In this document: positions 34,861 through 42,997 of the stretch, one piece after another | Position numbering within the stretch: position 1 is the first letter of the stretch | Layout: every line of letters starts with the position of its first letter | Source of the DNA: CAZHCA01 sp964530825 | GTDB lineage: Bacteria; Bacteroidota; Bacteroidia; Chitinophagales; Saprospiraceae | Assembly (NCBI GenBank): GCA_964530825.1 | Contig: CAZHCA010000001.1 | Location: 310,001 to 374,000 of the forward strand | Direction of reading: 5' to 3' | Length of the DNA: 64,000 nucleotides | The notes under the pieces: model-generated | What the model was told of the DNA's origin: nothing | Databases searched by the model: none | What the model saw: only the letters and a program-made list of their open reading frames with translations | Made by a program: the position numbers and the translations under genes

Positions 34861-36276
34861 ATGAAGACCAAGCTCGTACTTTGGGGAAATGACGACCAGC
34901 AAAATCGCATCCTGCTCGCCATGGAGTTGCAAACGGAGGAAAATAAGGTGCATGTGCATACCTTCCCGGAGGAGGTTTCCACCGATGCGTTTAGCGATCA
35001 GTTGATGAAAGAGTGGCGCGATGGGGAGGGACTTGAATTTCCATCGGGTTACCAAACCCACGAAATGGAGCTTAGTGTATCCGATTCTATTGTTCCGGAA
35101 GGCATTTCCGTTGATCGGGAAGACGTGGTGCAACGCGCACAAACCGAATGGCATTTTATCGTACTTTCCTCGAAATTACACCACACCTACCAAAGCGAAC
35201 TGCAGGAGTTGCGATCAAAAATCGATGCGCTGGAAAATTTCGACTCCAAAATCTGGAATGAGCTCAAGTCTTTCTGGGATAAAGTGCAGGTCCAGGTGCG
35301 CGACCGTAATCTTTTCCGGGAACACGCTAATGTATTACGAGATGCCACCAATGATGCCTTTGCCAAGCTCAAAGAATTGCGCGCAAAATTAGATGAACAG
35401 TTTCACCGCCTCTCCCAGGAGAACCACGACCAATTCATGGCTATCCTGGATGATATCGAAAAACGCGTAGCCGATGGATCCCGGCTGCAAAAGGTCTTCG
35501 AAGAACTCAAAGAGATTCAGCGTAAATTTAAAGGCGCTAAATTTACGCGCGAACATCGCTCTCAGGTCTGGGAGCGACTGGATAGTACGTTTAAAAAGGT
35601 TAAAGAAAAGCGATTCGGCCCTGGTGCCAGCCAAGACCGCTCACCACTGGAGCGCCTGAAGCGGCGCTACGAAGGGTTGTTATCGGCTATCGAAAAAATG
35701 CAGCGTAGCATTAAGCGGGACGAAGACGATTTAAAGTTTCAAAACCGGAAGATCGAAACGACTGACGGTCAACTCGAGGCCCAGATTCGCCAGGCTAAGA
35801 TTAAAATGATCGAAGAGCGTATTCGCTCTAAAGAAGAGAAACTGGGCGAAATGCACGTCACTAAAGAGGAACTGGAAAAACGTATGGTGGTGCTGGAAGA
35901 AAAAGAAGAGAAACGAAAAGAAAAAGAGAAACTGGAAGAAGCCAGGCGCCTGGCCGAAGAAAAGATTGCCGAGCAAATCAAAGAAAAAGCCAGTCAGCTG
36001 GAAGAAAACAAGGATAAATTGGAACGGGCAGCCGACGCACTAAAGAAAAAGCCAGAGTCTGCTCCATCGGAACCCGCTCCGGAGCATGCCGACGGAGCAC
36101 AGCCGGTCTCCAAAGGCCATACCGCTGTCAATGCTATGGGCGAACTCATCGGCGACGCCTTCGAAGACGCCGTCGATACCGTCAAAGCCGTAGCAGTCGT
36201 TATCGGTGACCACATGGAGGCTTTTTTCCATCGTTCGGGCAAGGAAGGAAATGGGAATGACAAATCCGGTGATTAA
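34861..36276 (+). CDS. Large coiled-coil protein of unknown function
   Basis: A 471-residue soluble protein with no signal or membrane segment. Residues 1-85 (MKTKLVLWGNDDQQNRILLA, HVHTFPEEVSTDAFSDQLM) form a small mixed domain. Residues about 100-245 are helical with a Trp/Lys/Glu pattern (IWNELKSFWDKVQVQVRDRN, LREHANVLRDATNDAFAKLKELR) that resembles the DUF349 helical repeat; that likeness is my inference. Residues about 255-400 are strong heptad coiled coil, very rich in Lys and Glu (EKEEKRKEKEKLEEARRLAE). The tail is acidic/Pro-rich and ends with GELIGDAFEDAVDTVKAVAVV, an amphipathic helix. A cytoplasmic structural or nucleic-acid-binding role is possible but unsupported. It has its own terminator. 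Confidence 0.75.
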   Translation: MKTKLVLWGNDDQQNRILLAMELQTEENKVHVHTFPEEVSTDAFSDQLMKEWRDGEGLEFPSGYQTHEMELSVSDSIVPEGISVDREDVVQRAQTEWHFIVLSSKLHHTYQSELQELRSKIDALENFDSKIWNELKSFWDKVQVQVRDRNLFREHANVLRDATNDAFAKLKELRAKLDEQFHRLSQENHDQFMAILDDIEKRVADGSRLQKVFEELKEIQRKFKGAKFTREHRSQVWERLDSTFKKVKEKRFGPGASQDRSPLERLKRRYEGLLSAIEKMQRSIKRDEDDLKFQNRKIETTDGQLEAQIRQAKIKMIEERIRSKEEKLGEMHVTKEELEKRMVVLEEKEEKRKEKEKLEEARRLAEEKIAEQIKEKASQLEENKDKLERAADALKKKPESAPSEPAPEHADGAQPVSKGHTAVNAMGELIGDAFEDAVDTVKAVAVVIGDHMEAFFHRSGKEGNGNDKSGD

Positions 36277-36301
36277 TTTTTCCGCACCATCAATTATTTA
36301 C

Positions 36302-36337
36302 AAAAAAGATCACGCATCCCCACTTGATCTTTTTTTT
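36302..36337 (+). terminator. Rho-independent terminator of the coiled-coil gene
   Basis: Arms AAAAAAGATCA/TGATCTTTTTT (36302-36312 with 36325-36335) around a 12-base loop, followed by a T run. It lies 26 bases after the coiled-coil gene stop, so later plus-strand signals need their own promoter. Confidence 0.8.
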
Positions 36338-36424
36338 CACTTCTTTTCTAAGTAAATGATTGATTTTCAGTTTTTTTAAGAGTTTATAGGTGGCTTTTCC
36401 CATTCACAATGGTGGATTTTTGTC

Positions 36425-36456
36425 TTTGGTCTTGGCGCCGGAAGCATGCATATTTG
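36425..36456 (+). promoter_or_regulatory. Candidate Bacteroidota promoter in the intergenic region
   Basis: TTTG at 36425-36428, a 20-base spacer, then CATATTTG at 36449-36456 (one mismatch to TAnnTTTG). It follows the terminator of the coiled-coil gene and no protein gene lies downstream on this strand before 38063, so if active it would drive a noncoding transcript across the repeat region. Confidence 0.4.
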
Positions 36457-36518
36457 TAATGTGATCGGAGGAAAGAGGTAGAAATAAAGCCGAAAATGAT
36501 TGGCAAGCAACAATTGAA

Positions 36519-36539
36519 ATATGTTCATGGGATTATAAT
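36519..36539 (+). repeat. 21-base direct repeat, copy 1 (mini-frame ATG TTC ATG GGA TTA TAA)
   Basis: Identical to the copy at 36809-36829. The repeat holds a complete frame M-F-M-G-L-stop (36521-36538) and is followed by a 10-base-pair hairpin at 36552-36576. A looser relative at 36650-36664 encodes M-L-M-G-stop. Confidence 0.75.
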
Positions 36540-36551
36540 AGTTGGTGGAGG

Positions 36552-36576
36552 TCGTCCCGATTTACTATCGGGGCGA
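36552..36576 (+). other. Hairpin after repeat copy 1
   Basis: Ten-base-pair stem TCGTCCCGAT/ATCGGGGCGA (36552-36561 with 36567-36576, one G-U pair) and a TTACT loop. It has only a short T tract after it, so it is not a strong terminator. Confidence 0.6.
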
Positions 36577-36604
36577 TTTACGCTTTCTACCACAAAAAAA
36601 GAGC

Positions 36605-36633
36605 AAAAAAAAGGCGAATCCTACAGATTCGCC
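36605..36633 (-). terminator. Minus-strand terminator for the histone-deacetylase-family gene
   Basis: On the minus strand the stem GGCGAATC/GATTCGCC (36613-36620 with 36626-36633, loop of 5) is followed by eight T, then GCTC and more T. It lies about 300 bases downstream of the stop of the minus-strand deacetylase gene and is the first good terminator in that direction. Confidence 0.7.
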
Positions 36634-36747
36634 CTCAGTAAATTAGGTCATGCTCATGGGATAAAAAAAGTCAAGCTGAGATTACAATTTGTTTAAGAAG
36701 GTCAATTAGGTCTGCTCATTTCGTTTACTGATGTCAAAATTAAACTT

Positions 36748-36782
36748 ATTTATTTGACAGGCAAAAATATTGTCAAATAAAT
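36748..36782. repeat. Perfect 12-base inverted repeat
   Basis: ATTTATTTGACA (36748-36759) and TGTCAAATAAAT (36771-36782) with an 11-base spacer. A further TGTCAAAAT half-site is at 36732-36740. No T-run follows, so it is more like a protein-binding site than a terminator. Confidence 0.7.
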
Positions 36783-36808
36783 CTCCACAAGCAAGCTATT
36801 TATTTTGG

Positions 36809-36829
36809 ATATGTTCATGGGATTATAAT
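36809..36829 (+). repeat. 21-base direct repeat, copy 2
   Basis: Identical to 36519-36539, with the same M-F-M-G-L-stop frame (36811-36828). It is followed within 2 bases by a strong terminator hairpin, an arrangement resembling a leader peptide with an attenuator, though nothing is encoded directly downstream on this strand. Confidence 0.75.
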
Positions 36830-36831
36830 TT

Positions 36832-36861
36832 AAGAGTCGCGTATTTAACGCGACTTTTTTT
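36832..36861 (+). terminator. Plus-strand rho-independent terminator
   Basis: Stem AGTCGCGT/ACGCGACT (36835-36842 with 36848-36855), loop ATTTA, extended by A/G-T pairs, then six T. It ends a plus-strand transcript that has no visible protein gene, supporting a noncoding RNA from about 36463 to 36860. Confidence 0.75.
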
Positions 36862-36929
36862 ATGGTCGAAATTCCATTTTTGTCTGATAATCAGCAACTT
36901 TACACACTTCTCCACCATTGCTGATTTGT

Positions 36930-37832
36930 TTAGAAATACAGATCCTGGGCCAAACGGAAGGTGTTAGCGTGTGCTTCGATAATGGTAGCCAATCGCTCGG
37001 CGTAGCCCCCGCCCATGCTGACTGCTACCGGTATATCGTTTTTGCGCGCCGTTTCAAAAACAAAACGGTCTCGTTCGCGGCAACCTCGTAGACTCAGCGA
37101 TAGGCGGCCTAATTTATCACTTTCCAGTACGTCCACGCCGGATAGGTAAAAAATGAAATCCGGCTCAACCCGGTCGATGAGCCGGGGCAGGGTTTCGCGC
37201 AGTAACTTTAGGTAGGGAGTATCTTCTGTACGGTCTGGGAGCCCGATGTCCAGCTTGGAGTGTTCTTTGCGTAACGGATAGTTCTTGGCTCCGTGCATAC
37301 TGAAGGTGAAAACCCGGTCCTCTTCGGCAAATATTTTGGCCGTACCATTGCCCTGGTGTACATCGAGATCAACCACCAGTATTTGCTGAACCAGTTGACG
37401 ATCCAACAGATCGTTGGCAGCAATCGCAATATCGTTGAGCAAGCAAAAGCCTTCTCCCCGGTCGGCGAAAGAATGGTGGGTACCGCCAGCCACATTCAGT
37501 GCCACCCCGTATTCCATAGCATAGTGTGCACAATCTATAGTGCCCTGTGCAATGTGCCGGCCCCGCTGCACGAGATTTCTCGATAGAGGAAATCCGATGG
37601 CCCGGATCTCCTTTCGCGTAAGTGATAGATTCTTTAACCGGTTCCAGTAAGATTCGCAATGGGTGCGCAGCAGGGTTTCCTCAGACAGGGGGTCGGGATG
37701 AAAAAACTGCCTTTCCTTTACCGTACCTTCATAGAGCAATTGCTCGGGTAGTAGCTCATATTTTTCCATGGGGAAGCGATGCCCCGGCGGCAATTGGTAT
37801 TTGTATATAGGAGAGAAAGCAATCTTTAGCAT
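36930..37832 (-). CDS. Histone deacetylase family protein (AcuC-like)
   Basis: A 300-residue zinc deacetylase of the arginase/HDAC fold. The start MLKIAFSPIYKYQLPPGHRFPMEKYELL is where family members begin; the longer upstream frame is unlike protein. Seen: VALNVAGGTHHSFADRGEGFCLLNDIAIAA with the catalytic His pair, ILVVDLDVHQGNGTAKIF with zinc-binding Asp and His, YLSGVDVLESDKLGRLSLS with the third zinc Asp, and SMGGGYAE with the Gly-rich end. Class as in acetoin utilisation AcuC and related bacterial amidohydrolases; substrate unknown. Divergent from lysS with a 230-base gap. Confidence 0.93.
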   Translation of the reverse strand: MLKIAFSPIYKYQLPPGHRFPMEKYELLPEQLLYEGTVKERQFFHPDPLSEETLLRTHCESYWNRLKNLSLTRKEIRAIGFPLSRNLVQRGRHIAQGTIDCAHYAMEYGVALNVAGGTHHSFADRGEGFCLLNDIAIAANDLLDRQLVQQILVVDLDVHQGNGTAKIFAEEDRVFTFSMHGAKNYPLRKEHSKLDIGLPDRTEDTPYLKLLRETLPRLIDRVEPDFIFYLSGVDVLESDKLGRLSLSLRGCRERDRFVFETARKNDIPVAVSMGGGYAERLATIIEAHANTFRLAQDLYF

Positions 37833-37998
37833 AATAATTAACGCAACGGTAGTAATAAATTCCAGCGTAATCGCATACACTTCCAGATCAACAAACATCT
37901 GCTTTCCATTCTTGTTGAGTTCCGTGTTTGTCGCCTCCTTAAAGTTGACGGGGGCGAGAAGTATTGCGGCCGGCAGTTCAGATGCGTGCAAAAAAACT

Positions 37999-38006
37999 TA
38001 TTTTTG
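37999..38006 (+). promoter_or_regulatory. Candidate -7 box of the lysS promoter
   Basis: TATTTTTG (37999-38006) fully matches TAnnTTTG, 56 bases before the lysS ATG. The expected -33 position holds GTTC rather than TTTG, so the match is partial. Confidence 0.4.
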
Positions 38007-38062
38007 CAGATCGTTGCCAAACACGCCAGAAACGACTAATCATTCTTATACCTTAACTGACT

Positions 38063-39604
38063 ATGCATTTAAGTGAGCAAGAAATTATCCGTCGAGAAAA
38101 CTTGCAAAAGATTCGGGATTTGGGCATTGACCCCTATCCGCCAGAAGCATTTCCGGTAAATGCTCTTGCCGGTACCATAAAGGAAAACTTTGAAGATGGC
38201 GCTGAGGGATTTACGGATATCTACCTGGCAGGGCGCATTATGCAGCGCCGCGTGATGGGCAAGGCTTCTTTTGCCGAGCTCCAGGACACCAGCGGCCGCA
38301 TCCAGATCTACGTAGCGCGGGACGAAATCTGTGGAGGCGAAGATAAAACCCTTTACAACACGGTATTCAAGAAACTCCTCGACATCGGTGATTACATCGG
38401 GGTTAAAGGATATGTATTTCGTACCAAAATGGGCGAGATTACCCTGCACGTCAAAGAGCTTAAGCTACTCAGTAAATCGCTGCGACCGTTACCGGTCGTG
38501 AAGACTCGCGTCAATGAGAAGACGGGCGAGACGGAGGTGTACGATGCCTTTACCGATCCGGATCAACGCCACCGTCAGCGCTACGTCGACCTTACCGTCA
38601 ATCCCGGTGTGCGCGATATTTTCGTTACGCGTAGCCGCATTATTTCCGCTATGCGTAAATATTTTGATGCCAAAGGCTGGCTCGAGGTAGAAACCCCGGT
38701 ACTGCAGCCTATCCATGGCGGAGCCGCCGCCCGGCCGTTTGCTACCCACCACAACACCCTCGATATCCCGCTCTACATGCGTATAGCCAACGAATTGTAC
38801 CTCAAACGTTTAATTGTGGGGGGGTTCGATGGCGTTTACGAAATCGGTAAAATGTTCCGCAACGAGGGCATGGATCGCACCCATAACCCCGAGTTTACGT
38901 CTATGGAGATCTATGTGGCCTATAAAGATTACAACTGGATGATGGACATGGTAGAAGCCTGCCTCGAGAGCATCACCCGTGAAGTGCTTGGAACAACGCA
39001 GGTGCAGGTAGGCGAGCATACCATAAATTTTGCCGGTCCCTACCCGCGCCTTTCCATGTATGAGGCGATCCAGGCGCATACCGGCGTCGATATTGCCGAT
39101 GCCGACGAAGCTCAGCTGCGCACCATCTGCCGCCAGTTGGGTGTTCCCATCGATGAAACCATGGGGCGGGGCAAGCTAATCGACGAAATCTTTGGCGAAA
39201 AGGTAGAAGACCAATTGATTCAACCTACCTTCATTACCGACTATCCGATTGAGATGACGCCTTTGGCCAAGAAGCACCGCACACGGGACGGTTTGGTCGA
39301 GCGTTTCGAGCTTTTCGTAAATGGTAAAGAAATCGCTAATGCCTACACCGAGTTGAACGACCCCATCGACCAGCGGGAGCGTTTTGAGGATCAACTCAAA
39401 TTGGCCGCCCGGGGCGACGAAGAAGCTATGGCCCTGGACGAAGATTTTCTGCGGGCATTAGAATACGGCATGCCGCCCACTTCCGGCTTGGGAATAGGCA
39501 TCGACCGACTCGTGATGCTGCTGACCGACCAACACTCCATACAAGAAGTATTGTTCTTTCCGCAGATGCGACCGGAACGTTCCGGAGCGGAAGAAGAGGA
39601 ATAG
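38063..39604 (+). CDS. lysS: Lysyl-tRNA synthetase, class II
   Basis: Charges tRNA-Lys. 513 residues. An N-terminal anticodon-binding OB fold (about 55-150, IYLAGRIMQRRVMGKASFAEL) precedes the class II core with motif 2 FRNEGMDRTHNPEFTSMEIY and motif 3 GLGIGIDRLVMLLT. TDYPIEMTPLAKKH and NGKEIANAYTELNDP are LysS-specific. Single gene. Confidence 0.98.
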   Translation: MHLSEQEIIRRENLQKIRDLGIDPYPPEAFPVNALAGTIKENFEDGAEGFTDIYLAGRIMQRRVMGKASFAELQDTSGRIQIYVARDEICGGEDKTLYNTVFKKLLDIGDYIGVKGYVFRTKMGEITLHVKELKLLSKSLRPLPVVKTRVNEKTGETEVYDAFTDPDQRHRQRYVDLTVNPGVRDIFVTRSRIISAMRKYFDAKGWLEVETPVLQPIHGGAAARPFATHHNTLDIPLYMRIANELYLKRLIVGGFDGVYEIGKMFRNEGMDRTHNPEFTSMEIYVAYKDYNWMMDMVEACLESITREVLGTTQVQVGEHTINFAGPYPRLSMYEAIQAHTGVDIADADEAQLRTICRQLGVPIDETMGRGKLIDEIFGEKVEDQLIQPTFITDYPIEMTPLAKKHRTRDGLVERFELFVNGKEIANAYTELNDPIDQRERFEDQLKLAARGDEEAMALDEDFLRALEYGMPPTSGLGIGIDRLVMLLTDQHSIQEVLFFPQMRPERSGAEEEE

Positions 39605-39667
39605 GCTCAGGTCCTGCGAATATTCCGTACCTTAAAGGTCAAATTTGGTCAACTAAACTTAGATGCC

Positions 39668-40318
39668 ATGTGCACGAATGCTCGTTTTGGGGTGTTGTTG
39701 CTGTTTGCTTTCATTGTTATGGGTTGTGGCAATACGGAAGAAAATGCGGCGGCTGAGAAGGAAACTTCCGAACCGGTGATCGAAATTGAAAGCGATCAGG
39801 GAACCGTGAAAATCGGCAACCTGGAAGAAACGGTCAAAAAGATGGAAGAAGCTTTTAACAGCGAAGAAGGAAAACAGCGATCAGCGGTTGATTATCGAGA
39901 CCTAAAAGATCTTTTACCTAAGAAAATGGCTGGTATGCCACGTACCGAGCACGATGGCCAACGCACTAAGACTTACGGCATAGAAATAGCCACGGCCAGT
40001 GCCGTCTACACCTCTGAAGATCGTCGTCTGAATGTATCCATTACCGATGCTACAGGCCTCGGGGCAGCCATGATGGCCTTGGCTTCCTGGTCGAATATGG
40101 AATTCGACCGGGAGGGTGATGATGGGTACGAGCGTACGACTACCATCGAAGGGTACAAGGCTTTCGAACAATACAATAGGAAAGATCGCTCCGGCAGCGT
40201 TGCCTTACTGGTCGAAAACCGGTTTATCGTAGCGATAGAGGGCAGCCAAATTGAGGAGGGCGATCTTCAGCGCGCTATCAAAGGTATTAACATGCACAAG
40301 CTGAGCCGGATGCAATGA
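39668..40318 (+). CDS. Lipoprotein of unknown function
   Basis: A 216-residue protein with a lipobox signal (LLLFAFIVMGC, Cys20). A Glu-rich linker (about 22-70) is followed by DYRDLKDLLPKKMAGMPRTEHDGQRTKTYGIEIATASAVY, a beta-rich part with SVSITDATGLGAAMMALASW and a closing helix. It resembles other Bacteroidota lipoproteins that carry a charged linker and a small surface domain; no named family recognised. Single gene after lysS (63-base gap). Confidence 0.7.
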   Translation: MCTNARFGVLLLFAFIVMGCGNTEENAAAEKETSEPVIEIESDQGTVKIGNLEETVKKMEEAFNSEEGKQRSAVDYRDLKDLLPKKMAGMPRTEHDGQRTKTYGIEIATASAVYTSEDRRLNVSITDATGLGAAMMALASWSNMEFDREGDDGYERTTTIEGYKAFEQYNRKDRSGSVALLVENRFIVAIEGSQIEEGDLQRAIKGINMHKLSRMQ

Positions 40319-40328
40319 AATAATCCTT

Positions 40329-40358
40329 TTTGCTTTTGGCGCTCAACCCTTATTTTTG
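40329..40358 (+). promoter_or_regulatory. Candidate promoter of the WG-repeat gene
   Basis: TTTG at 40329-40332, an 18-base spacer and TATTTTTG at 40351-40358, matching the Bacteroidota -33/-7 pattern, 38 bases upstream of the gene start. Confidence 0.55.
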
Positions 40359-40395
40359 CTCATTGATCCGCCAATTGGAGTCGGTCACTTAATAC

Positions 40396-41421
40396 ATGGA
40401 AGAACCACTATTCAAGATTCGTGAGCGCCAGAAATACGGCTTCATCAACCGGTACGGAGAGGTGGTGATCGAACCACAGTACCTGGAAGCAGAGGATTTT
40501 TACCAAGGATTTTCCCGGGTACGCCTCAACGACAAGCTCATCCCAATGGATCCGTTGGGGCGCTTGCTGATAAAGCATTTTTTTCGTTTCGTTGGCCGGT
40601 ACCAAGGCGGCTTGGCGCGGGCCAAACTGGTTACGCGGTGGGGCTTCATTGATACTCGTGGTGATTTGGTTATTCCCGTTCAATACGAATATGCCGGCGA
40701 TTTCAGCGAAGGGCTGGCGGCAGTTTCGCTGAATGGCTTATACGGTTTTATCGATACTCATGGGAAGGTGCGTATTGAGCATCAATTTGAAGAAGCCGAT
40801 CCCTTCGTGGGTGGTTTGGCGCCGGTCCAGTACGGGCAGGAGTGGGGCCTCATCGACCCTTTCGGTAATTGGCAGTTTGTCGTGCCCTGCGATCGTATTC
40901 TGCTGCCCCAGCCTCAGGTAGTACTCTTCGTGCAGGAGCGGCTCTGGGGCCTCATGAATATTCAGGGTCAGGTCATGGTACCGCCTCGCTACCAGTATTT
41001 CCGCGACCAACCGAACGGAGAGTTTTTCGAAGACCGCTGCCTAGTAAAACTTGCCGGCAAGTACGGTTTTATCGATCCTACGGGTTCTGAAGTCATTGCA
41101 CCCCAGTACGATGGTGCCGGCGATTTTTCCGAAGGTCTGGCTCCGGTGCAGAAAGGGGGTAAATACGGCTTTATCAACCGGCACGGCGAAATAGTTATTC
41201 CCTTTACTTACCAGGATGCAGGCTACTTTAGCGAGCAGCGGGCGCCCATCCGCAAAGGCGATGCCTGGGGATTCATCGACCGCGAAGGCCGTCTCAACCT
41301 CCCTTTTCGCTACGAAGCGGTAGCCCCTTTTTCCAATGGGCTGGCCTGGGTGCAACAAGACAGCCGCTGGGCGTACATCGATAAAGACGGCGAAATCGTT
41401 TGGCGGGAAAAGCGATCCTAA
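40396..41421 (+). CDS. WG-repeat protein
   Basis: A 341-residue protein made almost entirely of about ten WG (KWG) repeats of roughly 33 residues, each of the form W/YGFIDxxGxxVIPxxYxxAxxFSEGLAxV. Clear units start near residues 14, 77, 115, 149, 183, 219, 253, 287 and 320. No signal peptide is seen, so it is probably cytoplasmic. WG repeats form a beta-rich scaffold of unknown role and vary in number between strains. Confidence 0.9.
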   Translation: MEEPLFKIRERQKYGFINRYGEVVIEPQYLEAEDFYQGFSRVRLNDKLIPMDPLGRLLIKHFFRFVGRYQGGLARAKLVTRWGFIDTRGDLVIPVQYEYAGDFSEGLAAVSLNGLYGFIDTHGKVRIEHQFEEADPFVGGLAPVQYGQEWGLIDPFGNWQFVVPCDRILLPQPQVVLFVQERLWGLMNIQGQVMVPPRYQYFRDQPNGEFFEDRCLVKLAGKYGFIDPTGSEVIAPQYDGAGDFSEGLAPVQKGGKYGFINRHGEIVIPFTYQDAGYFSEQRAPIRKGDAWGFIDREGRLNLPFRYEAVAPFSNGLAWVQQDSRWAYIDKDGEIVWREKRS

Positions 41422-41452
41422 AGGTTGAGCCAAGGGTAATACTGTACCCTTT

Positions 41453-42109
41453 TCATTCCGGTAGCGCCGCCAGAATATCCACATTTCCTTTTACTTGTTG
41501 TCCAATCTCGACCTGTACTTCGGCGCCGGGTGGTAAGAAAAGATCGACCCGCGAGCCGAACTTGATAAAGCCCAATTCACCACCTTGCTCGACGGTTTGG
41601 TTTTCTTTTAAATAATTATGGATGCGACGTGCTACGGCCCCAGCGATCTGGCGCAGCAAGATGGGATGGTGCCCATTGTCGATAACGATCGAGGTGTGCT
41701 CATTTTCTTTGGAGGACTTGGGATGCCAGGCTACTAAATAACGCCCCGGGTGATGACGCAGGTAGCGCACCGTACCGCCTACCGGATTCCGGTTGGCATG
41801 TACATCCCAGATCGACATGAAGATGGAGATCTGCAAGCGTCGGTCACCGAAATACTCCGCCTCCTCCGTTTCTTCAATGACCACTACTTTGCCATCGGCA
41901 GGGGAGTATACCTGCCGATTATCCGCTACCGGGATTGGGCGTGCCGGGTTGCGGAAAAATTGCAGCATAAACAACAGCAGTAGTAAAAAGGCGAGCGAGA
42001 CGATCCACCACAAACCGGGTAGGAAGCGGGCCGCGATCAGGCTGGCGGCCAGGCCAAAAACAAAAACCAGGATCAAGGCAGGAACTCCTTCGCGGTGGAT
42101 GCGCAGCAT
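41453..42109 (-). CDS. psd: Phosphatidylserine decarboxylase family protein
   Basis: Makes phosphatidylethanolamine from phosphatidylserine. 218 residues, the short form without a long N-terminal region. Two membrane helices near the start (ALILVFVFGLAASLIAARF, LAFLLLLLFMLQFF) precede the enzyme, with SPADGKVVVIEE, IFMSIWDVHANRNP, and the self-cleavage site GS in IKFGSRVDLFLP that yields the pyruvoyl group. It is in a phospholipid operon with cdsA and the CPBP protease gene, 52 bases downstream of cdsA. Confidence 0.95.
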   Translation of the reverse strand: MLRIHREGVPALILVFVFGLAASLIAARFLPGLWWIVSLAFLLLLLFMLQFFRNPARPIPVADNRQVYSPADGKVVVIEETEEAEYFGDRRLQISIFMSIWDVHANRNPVGGTVRYLRHHPGRYLVAWHPKSSKENEHTSIVIDNGHHPILLRQIAGAVARRIHNYLKENQTVEQGGELGFIKFGSRVDLFLPPGAEVQVEIGQQVKGNVDILAALPE

Positions 42110-42160
42110 GGCTGTAAGTTGAGGTGGATAAATGCCCGGAAAATAGGGGATAAAACCAAT

Positions 42161-42997
42161 TCATCCCAAAGAAAATAAAAAAGCGAACGCAAAGGGCAGA
42201 TGAAAAATAAAAGAGTCGAAACGGTCCAGTACGCCGCCGTGCCCGGGCAGCAAGTTGCTGGAATCCTTAACCCGGAAGCTGCGTTTGAGCATGGACTCGA
42301 TCAAATCGCCAAAGGTGCCGAAGACGGTAACTATGACGGCCAGGACCTGCCATTCCCACAATTGTAAACGGCCGTTCAGGTGGTAGAGCCCCCAGGCTGC
42401 CAGCAGGGTGAAAAACAAGCCGAACAGCACCCCCTCCCAGGTCTTCTTTGGAGAAATCCGTGGGAAGAGTGGGTTTTTCCCCAGCCAGGAGCCGAACAGA
42501 TAGGCACCGGTGTCGTTGGTCCAGGTAAGCAGGATCAGCCCTAAAACTACGGCGTAGCGGTACTCGCCCGTGTCGAAGGCCAGCAAACAAAGAAACAGAA
42601 ACGGCATACTCACATACAGCAATCCCAGTAGGATGAGTGACATGTTGAGAAAGGGCTTGCGGGCGCCGGCATATAACTCCACGATGAACAAGCTGAACAA
42701 AATTGGGACGATGAGCAGAAATGCGCTGTTAATTTCGGTGACGCTCAATGGAATATAGCCTAGGTTCCACAGCATGGCCAGGGTAAAGGGTAGGGTACCC
42801 AGAAGCGTGCCGGCCGAACGGCGCAACCAGTGGAGTCCACCAGTGGTCGAGATAGTCATCCCGTAGAATTCCCAAAGGCAAAGGGCGTTAATCAGGCCAA
42901 AGAAGAGCAAGAAGGTAATCGCTCCTCCATAAATAGCTCCTAAAACGGCGCCCACAAAAAAAACAGCCGTCCATAACCGTAGGCCGAATCCATTCAT
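42161..42997 (-). CDS. cdsA: Phosphatidate cytidylyltransferase
   Basis: Makes CDP-diacylglycerol, the precursor of phosphatidylserine and phosphatidylglycerol. 278 residues with the start MNGFGLRLWTAVFFVGAVLG, overlapping the upstream gene stop by 4 bases (ATGA). About seven or eight membrane helices; the family signature SMLKRSFRVKDSSNLLPGHGGVLDR is complete near the C-terminus. A longer upstream frame is not used because it runs inside the protease gene. Confidence 0.96.
   Translation of the reverse strand: MNGFGLRLWTAVFFVGAVLGAIYGGAITFLLFFGLINALCLWEFYGMTISTTGGLHWLRRSAGTLLGTLPFTLAMLWNLGYIPLSVTEINSAFLLIVPILFSLFIVELYAGARKPFLNMSLILLGLLYVSMPFLFLCLLAFDTGEYRYAVVLGLILLTWTNDTGAYLFGSWLGKNPLFPRISPKKTWEGVLFGLFFTLLAAWGLYHLNGRLQLWEWQVLAVIVTVFGTFGDLIESMLKRSFRVKDSSNLLPGHGGVLDRFDSFIFHLPFAFAFLFSLG

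Noticed and set aside
36440..36870. RNase P RNA or tmRNA in the repeat region
   Set aside because: GGAGGAAAGAGG at about 36468 recalls the RNase P motif, but the rest of the signature (such as GAGGAAAGTCC and the conserved P4/P11 parts) is missing, and no tmRNA tag frame is present.
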